A stretch of 64,000 nt of DNA from Clostridium sp. AF37-5 (GTDB lineage Bacteria > Bacillota > Clostridia > Lachnospirales > Lachnospiraceae). The stretch covers positions 46,731 to 110,730 of the forward strand of contig NZ_QUDR01000009.1 in NCBI RefSeq assembly GCF_003477605.1, given 5' to 3'. The position numbers and the translations under genes are program-made. Below are positions 1-7,088 of the stretch, piece after piece (the stretch's first letter is position 1; every line of letters begins with the position of its first letter). The notes under the pieces are model-generated. The model did no database searches and was not told where the DNA came from. It saw only the letters and a program-made list of their open reading frames with translations.

Positions 1-252
1 ATAGATGTTGACGTGTTAAAAATCGATATGGGATTTTTAAGAACAACAAAACCGGAACATTTGGAAAGAAGTATGACGATTTTAAATATGATTATATCTC
101 TTAGTAAAATGCTTGGTCTTTCTGTGATCACAGAGGGCGTGGAGACAGAGGAACAGGTTGTCAAACTCTCACAGATGGGATGCGGAATCTATCAGGGGTA
201 TTATTTTTCAAAGCCGATTCCGGTGAGTGAATTTGAGGAGAGATATATGTAG
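1..252 (+). CDS. EAL-domain cyclic-di-GMP phosphodiesterase, C-terminal part
   Basis: Only the last 83 codons are inside the window; the gene begins upstream. The reading frame is open from base 1 and ends in TAG. The peptide carries late EAL-domain signatures: a VLKIDMGF strand-4 motif, then VITEGVETEEQ, where the Glu belongs to the catalytic region, and the closing GIYQGYYFSKPIP motif, all in the usual order. EAL domains hydrolyse c-di-GMP to pGpG and lower the second messenger that restrains motility. Whether a GGDEF or sensor domain lies N-terminal cannot be seen. A diguanylate cyclase gene sits elsewhere in the window (17816-19720), so both arms of c-di-GMP turnover are present. Confidence 0.93.
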   Translation: MDVDVLKIDMGFLRTTKPEHLERSMTILNMIISLSKMLGLSVITEGVETEEQVVKLSQMGCGIYQGYYFSKPIPVSEFEERYM

Positions 253-342
253 AGGGGGGAGAGCAGGATTGAGACGCGACCGGATTTTTTGTTTCATTTG
301 ACATAAAAACCATTCAATGATATTATGATATTAATAAGAAGT

Positions 343-418
343 GCTACCGCCTATGCGGATAGCCTGATAATTTTGTCAGAAATGACCGCCAAAGTTTGTC
401 AGACAGGGGCGGTTATTT
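343..418 (-). terminator. Tandem hairpins closing the small minus-strand gene
   Basis: Read on the minus strand, two hairpins follow the stop codon of the 33-residue peptide gene. The first pairs 408-418 with 380-390 (AAATGACCGCC arm, one G-U pair). The second pairs 355-363 with 343-350 around a short loop and is followed on the minus strand by ACTTCTTATT, a weak U-rich tail. Together they resemble the stable 3' end of a small toxin-type mRNA. The first hairpin could also end plus-strand transcripts, because a T run (416-420) follows it. Confidence 0.5.
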
Positions 419-514
419 TTGTGTCTTGGAATTATGCTTACCATGCGTATAACCAAGACTATAAAAGGTCGCACACAGTGCGAGCACTGAGATAAGGTCA
501 CTAATGGTTAGCAT
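413..514 (-). CDS. 33-residue hydrophobic peptide (possible type I toxin-like)
   Basis: A short frame of 33 codons plus TAA lies on the minus strand. The start ATG is preceded by GAGGAGG at 8-base spacing. The peptide begins MLTISDLISVLALC, has one predicted membrane helix at about residues 4-24, and ends in a charged polar tail (KHNSKTQK). This layout, plus the strong hairpins after the stop, matches the small holin-like or type I toxin peptides common in Clostridia. The family assignment rests on general resemblance only. No antitoxin RNA promoter was identified on the opposite strand. The frame and ribosome site are seen; the toxin role is inference. Confidence 0.55.
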   Translation of the reverse strand: MLTISDLISVLALCATFYSLGYTHGKHNSKTQK

Positions 515-563
515 AAGCAAAAACCTCCTCGAGCTTCTATTGGATTATTTTACTGTAGAAAGG

Positions 564-610
564 TTGCTAAAGAACAGGCAAAATGGTATGATTAGTTAGA
601 TACAACTAAC
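564..610 (+). promoter_or_regulatory. Promoter with GTTAG-N6-CTAAC operator
   Basis: A -35 box TTGCTA (564-569), 17-base spacer and -10 box TATGAT (587-592) are followed at 595-610 by the perfect palindrome GTTAG-N6-CTAAC. The same palindrome appears at the promoters at 53451 and 53942 and nowhere else I could find in the window. It resembles DtxR/IdeR-type metal boxes, which contain GTTAG and CTAAC half-sites. Lying just after the -10, it would block transcription when bound. Confidence 0.65.
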
Positions 611-635
611 AACAAGGAAGGGCGAGGACAAAAAT

Positions 636-803
636 ATGACAATACTAATCATTCGAATTATGTTCGCACTGGGAGTTGTGGGATATGCAGTCAATATGTA
701 CTGTGACCGCATCTTAAGTATATTTCCAAATGGAACAATTAAACTTGATAATATAAAAGAAATAGAAAAAGAGGGTGTGCTGGCGAAGATGTTTTTGATT
801 TAA
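636..803 (+). CDS. 55-residue small membrane protein behind a putative metal-responsive promoter
   Basis: ATG at 636 follows a GGAAGG-type ribosome site in the stretch 615-627. The protein starts MTILIIRIMFALGVVGYAVN, a single predicted membrane helix (about residues 3-21), followed by a short polar cytoplasmic or external tail with NGTIKLDNIKEIEKEG. I do not recognise a family. Its promoter carries the operator shared with a Fur-like gene and a DUF3793 gene, so a role in iron or other metal homeostasis is a reasonable inference. One Cys (residue 22) is present, too few for a classic metal-binding motif. It lies alone, 87 bases before the next gene. Confidence 0.6.
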   Translation: MTILIIRIMFALGVVGYAVNMYCDRILSIFPNGTIKLDNIKEIEKEGVLAKMFLI

Positions 804-827
804 GTTTTTTATTAATAATGCCGATAT
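801..827 (+). promoter_or_regulatory. SigD (flagellar sigma-28) promoter
   Basis: TAAG (801-804), 15 bases, then GCCGATAT (820-827). The SigD consensus of Firmicutes is TAAA-N14/16-GCCGATAT, so the -10 is exact and the -35 differs at one base. It lies 63 bases before the start codon at 891. This is the main evidence that the two genes at 891 and 1505 are expressed with motility genes. Confidence 0.7.
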
Positions 828-890
828 TTACACTATAAAGTATGTTTGAAATGGAGTTCAAACGAGTAATACTTCAAGGAGGATGGCATT

Positions 891-1514
891 ATGGCAGTAA
901 ATGGAATTGGGAATGGTTATTTCTATCCGGTGAAAAATCAAGAGACAGTTGGGATGAAGGCATCGGATTCGAAACCATCGTCTCGGACGGTGGTTAATAA
1001 TGGTGGTGTGAGTTATGAGAAAAGTATATCGGATGCTGCTTCATCCGGTCTTGATTTTATACAGGAAGTGGAAAAGCGAAATAGTGGAACTAAGTTTTTT
1101 GTGGGAACTGTAGGTTACGGGCAGACATATGGCAATTCATCGGATGTGAATTTTGTAATTCATCCGAAATATTTAGACAAACTGGGAACTGATGAAGAGG
1201 CGAGAATGACCTTTGAAAAGGATGTTAAGTTTTTAACGAATTGCTCCAAACAGTTTAAGGCACAGATGAAAGCACAGGGGCGGGAAGTGGTAAGCGACGG
1301 CTGGTTTTGCGACGAAAATGGAAACTGGGGCGGCTGGGTTATTACAAAAAATTCAGATAAGAGTTCCTTTTTGAAGAAAATGTCAGACCATACAAATGAA
1401 ATTTTAGAAAAGAAACTGGCAAAGAAAAAAGGAAAAGCGTGCCGGGCGTATTTACAAAACCGATTTAAGGGGATTCAATTTCGATTAACAGGAGGAGATG
1501 AAAAATGCAGGTAA
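891..1514 (+). CDS. Hypothetical protein, motility-regulon linked (DUF6033-like?)
   Basis: 207 residues, with GGAGG 8 bases before ATG. No signal peptide or membrane segment is visible. The start MAVNGIGNGY is a short motif of the kind found at the N-terminus of several flagellum-associated Lachnospiraceae proteins. A globular middle part (about 60-155) contains Trp- and Gly-rich NGNWGGWV, and the C-terminus is Lys-rich. I recall similar proteins under the label DUF6033, but this was not searched and no function is known. The upstream SigD promoter and the 10-base overlap with the FlxA-like gene downstream suggest a motility-associated operon. Confidence 0.7.
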   Translation: MAVNGIGNGYFYPVKNQETVGMKASDSKPSSRTVVNNGGVSYEKSISDAASSGLDFIQEVEKRNSGTKFFVGTVGYGQTYGNSSDVNFVIHPKYLDKLGTDEEARMTFEKDVKFLTNCSKQFKAQMKAQGREVVSDGWFCDENGNWGGWVITKNSDKSSFLKKMSDHTNEILEKKLAKKKGKACRAYLQNRFKGIQFRLTGGDEKCR

Positions 1515-2131
1515 ATGGACTGAGCGGAGCTGGTTCCAAGACAGCTGGAATTAAAATGGCACAGAAGATGGATTCTTTTAGCATAAATATTAAAAACGAG
1601 ATTGCCAGAAAGCAGAAAGAGCAGCAGGAAATTTCTTCGAATAAATCATTGAGTGCAGAAGAAAAAATGAAAAAACGTCAGGAAATACAAAGACAAATCA
1701 ATGACTTATATAATCAACTGCGGCAGCATCAGATTGAGCAGAGAAGAGAAAAACAGCAGGCAGAGATGTCTGCAGGAAACAATCGTGCAGCTGCAAATGA
1801 AGATAAACAAACGGCTGGATTATCACAGGCTAGTATGGAGTCTATGATTTCGGCAGATTCTGCTATGGCACAGGCAAAGGTGCAGGGCAGAGCGGTGACC
1901 GGAATGGAAGGCAGAATCAGAGGGCTGAAAGCTGAAATCAGACAAGATGCGGGAAGTGGCAGCAGCGTTAAAAAGAAACAAGAAGAGCTTGAAAAACTGG
2001 AGCAGAAGAAATTGTCAGCATCTGCATCCCAGATGAATACTTTGGGAACACTAAATCAAAAGATTGCTGATGTGGCAAAAGAAAAAGAGGATGAGGATAA
2101 GGAAGTTGCCAGTTCCTTCACAAAATGCTAG
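1505..2131 (+). CDS. FlxA-like coiled-coil protein
   Basis: 208 residues, start at ATG 1505 with GGAGGAG upstream, overlapping the previous gene by 10 bases. Residues about 25-85 form a charged coiled coil containing the FlxA-type pattern LSAEEKMKKRQEIQRQI and INDLYNQLRQ. A second coiled coil covers about 135-200. FlxA was first described as a sigma-28-dependent gene of unknown role in E. coli, and the SigD promoter ahead of this pair fits that. The protein starts MQVNGLSG, parallel to MAVNGIGN of its neighbour, which hints at a shared N-terminal signal. Function is unknown. Confidence 0.7.
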   Translation: MQVNGLSGAGSKTAGIKMAQKMDSFSINIKNEIARKQKEQQEISSNKSLSAEEKMKKRQEIQRQINDLYNQLRQHQIEQRREKQQAEMSAGNNRAAANEDKQTAGLSQASMESMISADSAMAQAKVQGRAVTGMEGRIRGLKAEIRQDAGSGSSVKKKQEELEKLEQKKLSASASQMNTLGTLNQKIADVAKEKEDEDKEVASSFTKC

Positions 2132-2156
2132 TATAGGAAAGAGGCAGGTGATACTT

Positions 2157-2426
2157 TTGAAAGCAGAGCAGGTAATCAGAGAAACGGCAAATCTTTGTCG
2201 GGATTTTGGAGCAAAAGAAGTTATATTATATGGTTCAAGAGCAAAGGAAACTGCGAGGGAACGAAGCGACATTGACATTGCAGTAACCGGTGTCAAAGAT
2301 TTTGATGCACTTGTCGAAGAAGTGGAAAATCTGCCAACATTATACAGCGTCGATATGGTAAATATGGATACTTGTAAAAATCAGTTGTTATTGGAGGATA
2401 TCAGACAGTATGGACGAAAAATTTAA
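2157..2426 (+). CDS. MNT-type minimal nucleotidyltransferase (antitoxin of HEPN pair)
   Basis: The start is taken at TTG 2157, preceded by GAGGCAGG. A longer frame upstream overlaps the FlxA-like gene and has no family similarity. The 89-residue protein has the polymerase-beta-like core YGSRAKETARERSDIDIAV, i.e. GS-x10-DxD with both metal-binding Asp. MNT antitoxins of this type transfer AMP to, or otherwise neutralise, the partner HEPN ribonuclease. The downstream HEPN gene overlaps by 17 bases, the standard arrangement. It sits directly behind motility-linked genes, so it may be cotranscribed with them. Confidence 0.82.
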   Translation: MKAEQVIRETANLCRDFGAKEVILYGSRAKETARERSDIDIAVTGVKDFDALVEEVENLPTLYSVDMVNMDTCKNQLLLEDIRQYGRKI

Positions 2427-2820
2427 TCGCCGGTTTACATCATTTTGTAATTCGCTGGATGCATTATCAGAGGCAAAGAACAGAGATTTTTCTGATTCAT
2501 TTGTGCTGAGTGGAACGAGTGCTAAGTTTAGCATTACATTTGATTTGGCATGGAAGGTTATGAAAGACATTTTGGTGCAGTACTATGCAATCACGGGGTT
2601 TGTTGCTGGTTCTCCAAGAGAAGTGTTGCGAGAGGCATTCAAAGCAAATTTGATTTCTGATGAGGCATGGATGGAAATGCTAAAAGTGAGGAATGAACTT
2701 ACTCATGATTATGATTGCGAAATTGTGAAAACGCATTGTAACGCAATTGTTAGGAAATATATTGATCTGTTTTACATTTTTGCCGACAAAGTGAAGCAGT
2801 TGGGGGATAGCCTTAATTAG
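2410..2820 (+). CDS. HEPN-domain protein, HI0074-like (toxin partner)
   Basis: 136 residues, all-helical, of the HI0074/KNTase C-terminal-like family. Near the C-terminus is RNELTHDY, giving the R-x4-H motif that forms the active site of HEPN ribonucleases. The middle part FDLAWKVMKDIL is the helix typical of the family. The gene overlaps the nucleotidyltransferase, so the two probably form one complex. In characterised homologues the HEPN protein cleaves RNA and is inactivated by the MNT partner; here this is inferred from family. It could also be a non-toxic substrate-binding subunit, the older interpretation. Confidence 0.82.
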   Translation: MDEKFNRRFTSFCNSLDALSEAKNRDFSDSFVLSGTSAKFSITFDLAWKVMKDILVQYYAITGFVAGSPREVLREAFKANLISDEAWMEMLKVRNELTHDYDCEIVKTHCNAIVRKYIDLFYIFADKVKQLGDSLN

Positions 2821-2992
2821 AGGCCGTGTATCGTTATTAGATGTGGTAACAACCGTATACAGGAAAGTGTTCTAGGACGCATTTATAAGATAAGGATAAA
2901 CTGAGTTTGGCTGGTTTTGTTTGCGTCAAATATTCGTTGCCAGTTTCTTTGACTTTTCTCCTGAATTACGGAAATCAAAAAGTGCCAACGAC

Positions 2993-3020
2993 TTGACACA
3001 TACCCATTTTCTGCTATACT
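2993..3020 (+). promoter_or_regulatory. SigA promoter for FliD-like gene
   Basis: TTGACA (2993-2998), 16-base spacer, TATACT (3015-3020). The transcript leader of about 80 bases contains a small hairpin, CTGCGA (3038-3043) with TCGCAG (3052-3057). The rest of the 2821-2992 gap shows no convincing gene. Confidence 0.7.
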
Positions 3021-3104
3021 AAAGATAGTGGATAAAACTGCGATAGGATTGTCGCAGAGTTAAGGTAATGGAGTACCGATGCAGTAATCAAAGGAGTGAA
3101 TGTT

Positions 3105-3782
3105 ATGAATAATATGTATGGATTAGGAACATATGGAGCAAATTCATTTGTAGACACATTTTTTGGAACTAGCAGTACAAGGGGCGGCTCACTTTTGTCG
3201 TCGATTGGCGACTTGCAGATGATTCAAAAAGGTGCTTACAAAAAAGCGATGAAAGCTTATGTGGCAAAACAGAAGAGCAGTGATTCTGCGGAGACAATTA
3301 AAAACTCCGGTACAGCAGACAGTGGCACAAAGTTGTCTGGTTTAAAGAGTTCGTCACAGAAGCTGTATCAGGCAGCAAATGATTTAAAAAATGCTTCTTA
3401 TGGTGATAATACAAAAGCAGAAGATTTGTTAGATAAGGCAAAGAATTTTGTGAGCCAGTACAACAGTGTACTTGGCACAACAAAAAGTATGAACTCATAT
3501 AGTATTTTACAGACGGCTGTATGGGGAACGGAACAGATGAATCTGAGTCAGGGACTTTTGAATAAAGTTGGAATTACAATCAATGACGATAATACATTGT
3601 CTTTGGATGAGACGAAATTCAAGGCAGCAAATATGAGTGATTTGAAGGCACTGTTTTCAGGCAGCGGTTCACTTGCTGACCGCGTGGCACAGAAAGCATC
3701 GACACTGTACAATCAGAGTACAAACCAGATTGCATTGAATCAGGGCAAGTCGACATATACGATGTTTGGCACGTTGATTTAA
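3105..3782 (+). CDS. Orphan FliD-like flagellar hook-capping-type protein
   Basis: The start is set at ATG 3105, because AAGGAG (3091-3096) overlaps the upstream GTG at 3096 but is 8 bases from 3105; this gives 225 residues. The C-terminal half, about 110-200, resembles the end of FliD: KNFVSQYNSVLGTT, then LLNKVGITINDDNTLSLDE and LKALFSGSGSLADRVAQ. Real FliD proteins are longer (450 residues or more) and contain an N-terminal D0 coiled coil and variable loops, absent here. No other flagellar structural gene is adjacent. It may be a small cap-like or secreted accessory protein. The similarity is clear by eye; the role is inference. Confidence 0.65.
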   Translation: MNNMYGLGTYGANSFVDTFFGTSSTRGGSLLSSIGDLQMIQKGAYKKAMKAYVAKQKSSDSAETIKNSGTADSGTKLSGLKSSSQKLYQAANDLKNASYGDNTKAEDLLDKAKNFVSQYNSVLGTTKSMNSYSILQTAVWGTEQMNLSQGLLNKVGITINDDNTLSLDETKFKAANMSDLKALFSGSGSLADRVAQKASTLYNQSTNQIALNQGKSTYTMFGTLI

Positions 3783-3810
3783 CGAAAAAGAATAAACGAA
3801 TACAACCGTG

Positions 3811-3842
3811 CGGCACAGACAGGAAGGACGCTGTTTGTGCCG
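3811..3842 (+). other. Intergenic hairpin between FliD-like gene and rsmE
   Basis: CGGCACA (3811-3817) pairs with TGTGCCG (3836-3842), and flanking ACGAA/TTCGT bases extend the stem imperfectly. No T run follows, so it is a weak terminator at best. Confidence 0.35.
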
Positions 3843-3871
3843 TTCGTATGTTGAAGGAAAGGAAGAGAAGG

Positions 3872-4633
3872 ATGCACCGTTTTTTTGTACCGGAGGAAAA
3901 CCGCACGGAAAATGAAATTGTGATACATGGGGATGATGTAAACCATATCCGCAATGTTCTCAGGATGACAAAAGGGGAAAAGATAATGGTTTCCTGTGGG
4001 AAAGATGTGGATTATGAGTGCGAGATTCTGGCGGTTTCCGATAGCGAGATAAGTCTTTTGATTCGGGATGAGAAACCGGCGGTTTCGGAACTTCCGGTGG
4101 AAATTACATTGTTTCAGGCACTGCCGAAAAAAGATAAAATGGAACTCGTGATTCAAAAGGCAGTGGAATTGGGAGCAGCATCCATTGTGCCGGTGAAAAC
4201 AAAACGATGCGTGGTAAAACTGGACGCCAAAAAAGAAGAAAAGAAAGTGACAAGATGGCGTACTATTGCTGAATCGGCCGCAAAGCAAAGCGGTAGAGGT
4301 GTTTTACCGGAAGTGACGGCGGTGAAAAGTTTTTCGGAAGCACTTTCTATGGCAGATGAAATGGATTATGTGATGATTCCTTACGAATTGTGCGAGGGCA
4401 TGAAAGAGTCAGTTCTTTCCTTTACGGAGGCCTCTCAAATAAAAAGAGGCGGCCGGATTGGCATTTTTATCGGACCGGAAGGTGGTTTTGAACGCGGGGA
4501 AGTGGAAGCGGCAGTGGCACAAGGGATTAAACCGATTTCTCTTGGTAAACGAATTTTGCGGACGGAAACGGCAGGGTTAGCAGCGTTGTCGATTCTTATG
4601 TTTTTAATCGAAGGAAGAAATGAGGAAGAATAA
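3872..4633 (+). CDS. rsmE: 16S rRNA m3U1498 methyltransferase RsmE
   Basis: 253 residues from ATG 3872, which gives the family-typical MHRFFV start and has a purine-rich GGAAGAGAAGG ribosome site; an in-frame ATG at 3848 is less likely. RsmE N3-methylates U1498 in helix 44 of 16S rRNA using SAM. The C-terminal SPOUT deep-knot motifs are intact: FIGPEGGFERGE and SLGKRILRTETAGLAAL. The N-terminal PUA-like part has HIRNVLRM. The stop codon abuts the ATG of the cysteine desulfurase gene, so rsmE, the desulfurase and thiI form an RNA-modification operon. The usual neighbour prmA is not here. Confidence 0.95.
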   Translation: MHRFFVPEENRTENEIVIHGDDVNHIRNVLRMTKGEKIMVSCGKDVDYECEILAVSDSEISLLIRDEKPAVSELPVEITLFQALPKKDKMELVIQKAVELGAASIVPVKTKRCVVKLDAKKEEKKVTRWRTIAESAAKQSGRGVLPEVTAVKSFSEALSMADEMDYVMIPYELCEGMKESVLSFTEASQIKRGGRIGIFIGPEGGFERGEVEAAVAQGIKPISLGKRILRTETAGLAALSILMFLIEGRNEEE

Positions 4634-5797
4634 ATGGAATGTTATTTGGATAATGCGGCGACGACGAGACCATTTTCAGAGGTCTGTGACTTGGTGACGC
4701 GGGTGATGTACGAGGACTTTGGAAATCCATCATCCCTTCACATGAAAGGTGTTATCGCAGAGCGTTATGTAAGACAGGCGAGAGAACAGATTGCCAAAAC
4801 GTTAAAGTGTGCGGCGAAAAACATTGTTTTTACAAGCGGCGGTACGGAGAGTAATAACATGGCGCTGATTGGTTCAGCACTTGCAAATGCCCGTGCAGGC
4901 AAGCACATTATCACAACCTGTTTTGAGCATGCGGCTGTTTATGAGCCGCTGTTATATTTAGAAAAAATGGGTTATGAAGTCACTTACCTTCCCGTGGATT
5001 CAATGGGGCATGTGAGTGAGGAAACGCTTGAGAATGCATTACGTAAGGATACGATTTTAGTCTCTACGATGCTTGTGAATAACGAAGTTGGTGCGATTTT
5101 GGATGTCGAGAAATTTTCTAAAATTGTAAAAGCATTTAACAAGGATATTATTTTCCATGTAGATGCGATTCAGGCATATGGGAAAATGAATATTTATCCA
5201 AAACGAATGGGAATTGATTTGCTGAGTGTCAGCGGTCATAAAATTCATGGACCGAAAGGAACCGGATTTTTATATATTGGGGATAAGGTTAAAATTCATC
5301 CCTATATTCATGGCGGTGGGCAGCAGCAGGGGATGCGCTCCGGAACGGAAAATGTACCGGGAATTGCCGGGCTTTCTCTGGCTGCAGAAAAAATGTATGC
5401 AAATCTGGAGGAAAATAGAAAGCACTTGTATGAATTGAAACAGTATTTTGTTTCTCATATTGGAGAAGTTGATGGGGCTGTTGTAAATGCCTGTGATGCT
5501 TCTGCGGTAGAAGAGACGGCACCTCATATTGTGAGTGTGAGTTTTGACGGTGTCCGAAGCGAGGTGCTTTTGCATGCCCTTGAGGAAAAAGAAATTTATG
5601 TTTCTTCCGGGTCCGCCTGTTCCTCAAATCATCCGGGAATCAGTGGAACGCTGAAAGCGATTGGCGTTGCAAATGAGCGGCTTGACTGTACGCTGCGGTT
5701 TAGTTTTTCCGTGGAGACACAGATTGAGCAGTTAAAACAGACAATTACGGAATTAAAACAATTGGTACCGGTGTTAGCACGGTATACAAGACGATAG
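4634..5797 (+). CDS. Cysteine desulfurase (NifS/IscS-like, ThiI partner)
   Basis: 387-residue class V PLP enzyme. It removes sulfur from L-cysteine and carries it as a persulfide. The PLP lysine is K203 in SGHKIHGPKG, the substrate-loop cysteine is C329 in SSGSACSS, and the N-terminus has YLDNAATT and GGTESNN. It is immediately followed, 12 bases later, by thiI, the arrangement of Bacillus NifZ-ThiI, so its likely job is to supply sulfur for 4-thiouridine in tRNA rather than for Fe-S clusters. No iscU-like gene is nearby. Confidence 0.93.
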   Translation: MECYLDNAATTRPFSEVCDLVTRVMYEDFGNPSSLHMKGVIAERYVRQAREQIAKTLKCAAKNIVFTSGGTESNNMALIGSALANARAGKHIITTCFEHAAVYEPLLYLEKMGYEVTYLPVDSMGHVSEETLENALRKDTILVSTMLVNNEVGAILDVEKFSKIVKAFNKDIIFHVDAIQAYGKMNIYPKRMGIDLLSVSGHKIHGPKGTGFLYIGDKVKIHPYIHGGGQQQGMRSGTENVPGIAGLSLAAEKMYANLEENRKHLYELKQYFVSHIGEVDGAVVNACDASAVEETAPHIVSVSFDGVRSEVLLHALEEKEIYVSSGSACSSNHPGISGTLKAIGVANERLDCTLRFSFSVETQIEQLKQTITELKQLVPVLARYTRR

Positions 5798-5809
5798 AAG
5801 GAGAGAAAA

Positions 5810-6997
5810 ATGGTACGAGCTTTTTTGATTAAATATGCAGAAATCGGAATTAAAGGAAAAAACCGTTATGTATTTGAAAATGCATTGGTTCGCCGTGTGC
5901 GTGAGCGTTTGGACCGCTGTGTGGGTGAATTTATGGTAGAGAAGGAGCAGGGACGCGTCTACGTGGAGGCTCTTTCGGATGATTTTGACAAGGAAGAAGT
6001 GATGGAAGGGCTGAGCCATGTTTTTGGTATTGCTCATATCTGTCCGGTTGTTCTAGTAGAGGATAAAACATTTTCCCATGTATGTGAGGAACTGGTGACT
6101 CATATGAAAGAAGAACTGGGTGACCGCCCATTCACATTCAAAGTATTTGCCAAACGAAGCGATAAAAAATATGAGATGAAAAGCCCGGATATCTGCATGC
6201 AGGCTGGTGAGTATATCATTGAAAATATGCCAAATGCGTCGGTTGATGTGCACCATCCGGAAATTAAAGTGTATATTGAAATCCGCAAACGTGCTTATGT
6301 GTATGTGACAAGTATCAAAGGACCCGGCGGTATGCCGGTTGGTACAAGTGACCGCTCAATGCTGCTTTTATCCGGAGGTATTGACAGTCCGGTTGCCGGC
6401 TATATGATGGCAAAACGTGGCGTGAAAATTGAAGCAGTTTATTTTCATGCACCGCCATATACAAGTGAGCGTGCCAAACAAAAGGTTGTAGATTTAGCGC
6501 GTCTTGTTTCCGAGTATGCGGGTAATATCAATCTCCATATTGTGAATTTTACAGATATTCAGCTGTATATTTATGATAAATGTCCGCACGATGAATTGAC
6601 AATTATTATGCGCAGATACATGATGCGGATTGCAGAAAAAATTGCGAGAGAACGTCACTGCTTATCACTGATTACCGGTGAAAGTGTCGGACAGGTGGCG
6701 AGCCAGACAATGCAGAGTTTAGCGGCAACGGATGCGGTATGTAATATGCCTGTGTTCCGTCCGGTGATTGCTTTTGATAAAAATGAAATTATTGAGATTG
6801 CGGAAAAGATTGATACCTTTGAGACATCGATTCAGCCGTTTGAAGACTGCTGTACGATTTTTGTGGCAAAGCATCCGGTGACGAAACCGGACATTGCAAA
6901 GATGGAAGAGTCTGAGAAAAACTTAGCGGAAAAAATTGATGAAATGGTAAAGAAAGCGATTGAAGAACGTGAAGTAATCTGTGTAAAACCAGAATAA
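5810..6997 (+). CDS. thiI: tRNA 4-thiouridine synthetase ThiI
   Basis: 395 residues with AGGAG upstream. It has an N-terminal ferredoxin-like plus THUMP region (about 1-165) for tRNA binding and a PP-loop ATPase with LLSGGIDSPVAGYMM near residue 185. It adenylates U8 of tRNA and inserts sulfur delivered by the upstream cysteine desulfurase. It ends just after the PP-loop domain and so lacks the C-terminal rhodanese domain of the E. coli enzyme, as usual in Firmicutes. The catalytic disulfide partner is probably within FEDCCTIF near residue 345. Confidence 0.95.
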   Translation: MVRAFLIKYAEIGIKGKNRYVFENALVRRVRERLDRCVGEFMVEKEQGRVYVEALSDDFDKEEVMEGLSHVFGIAHICPVVLVEDKTFSHVCEELVTHMKEELGDRPFTFKVFAKRSDKKYEMKSPDICMQAGEYIIENMPNASVDVHHPEIKVYIEIRKRAYVYVTSIKGPGGMPVGTSDRSMLLLSGGIDSPVAGYMMAKRGVKIEAVYFHAPPYTSERAKQKVVDLARLVSEYAGNINLHIVNFTDIQLYIYDKCPHDELTIIMRRYMMRIAEKIARERHCLSLITGESVGQVASQTMQSLAATDAVCNMPVFRPVIAFDKNEIIEIAEKIDTFETSIQPFEDCCTIFVAKHPVTKPDIAKMEESEKNLAEKIDEMVKKAIEEREVICVKPE

Positions 6998-7028
6998 AAT
7001 TTTGTGGGGCGGTGCGTCGTTTTGAGAC

Positions 7029-7054
7029 AAAAAAAGAAGCGGCCATCATGCCGC
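7029..7054 (-). terminator. Rho-independent terminator of the HPr-like gene
   Basis: On the minus strand GCGGC-ATGATG-GCCGC is followed by TTCTTTTTTT. A longer alternative pairing, 7005-7012 with 7051-7058, would serve the end of thiI on the plus strand, so the region may work in both directions. Confidence 0.75.
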
Positions 7055-7088
7055 CCCATGCTAAGTAACAAACCCAATATTATATTTT

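Noticed and set aside
380..420. Plus-strand terminator after the EAL gene
   Set aside because: The stem and T run exist, but the same bases hold the stop codon of a well-supported minus-strand small gene and its 3' hairpin, which explains them better.
2064..2156. Longer start (ATG 2064) for the nucleotidyltransferase
   Set aside because: It would overlap the FlxA-like gene by 68 bases and adds a Lys/Arg tail unlike the family; TTG 2157 has a ribosome site.
3779..4288. Minus-strand frame of 169 codons across rsmE
   Set aside because: Opposite a conserved enzyme, Phe/His-rich low-complexity translation, no ribosome site.
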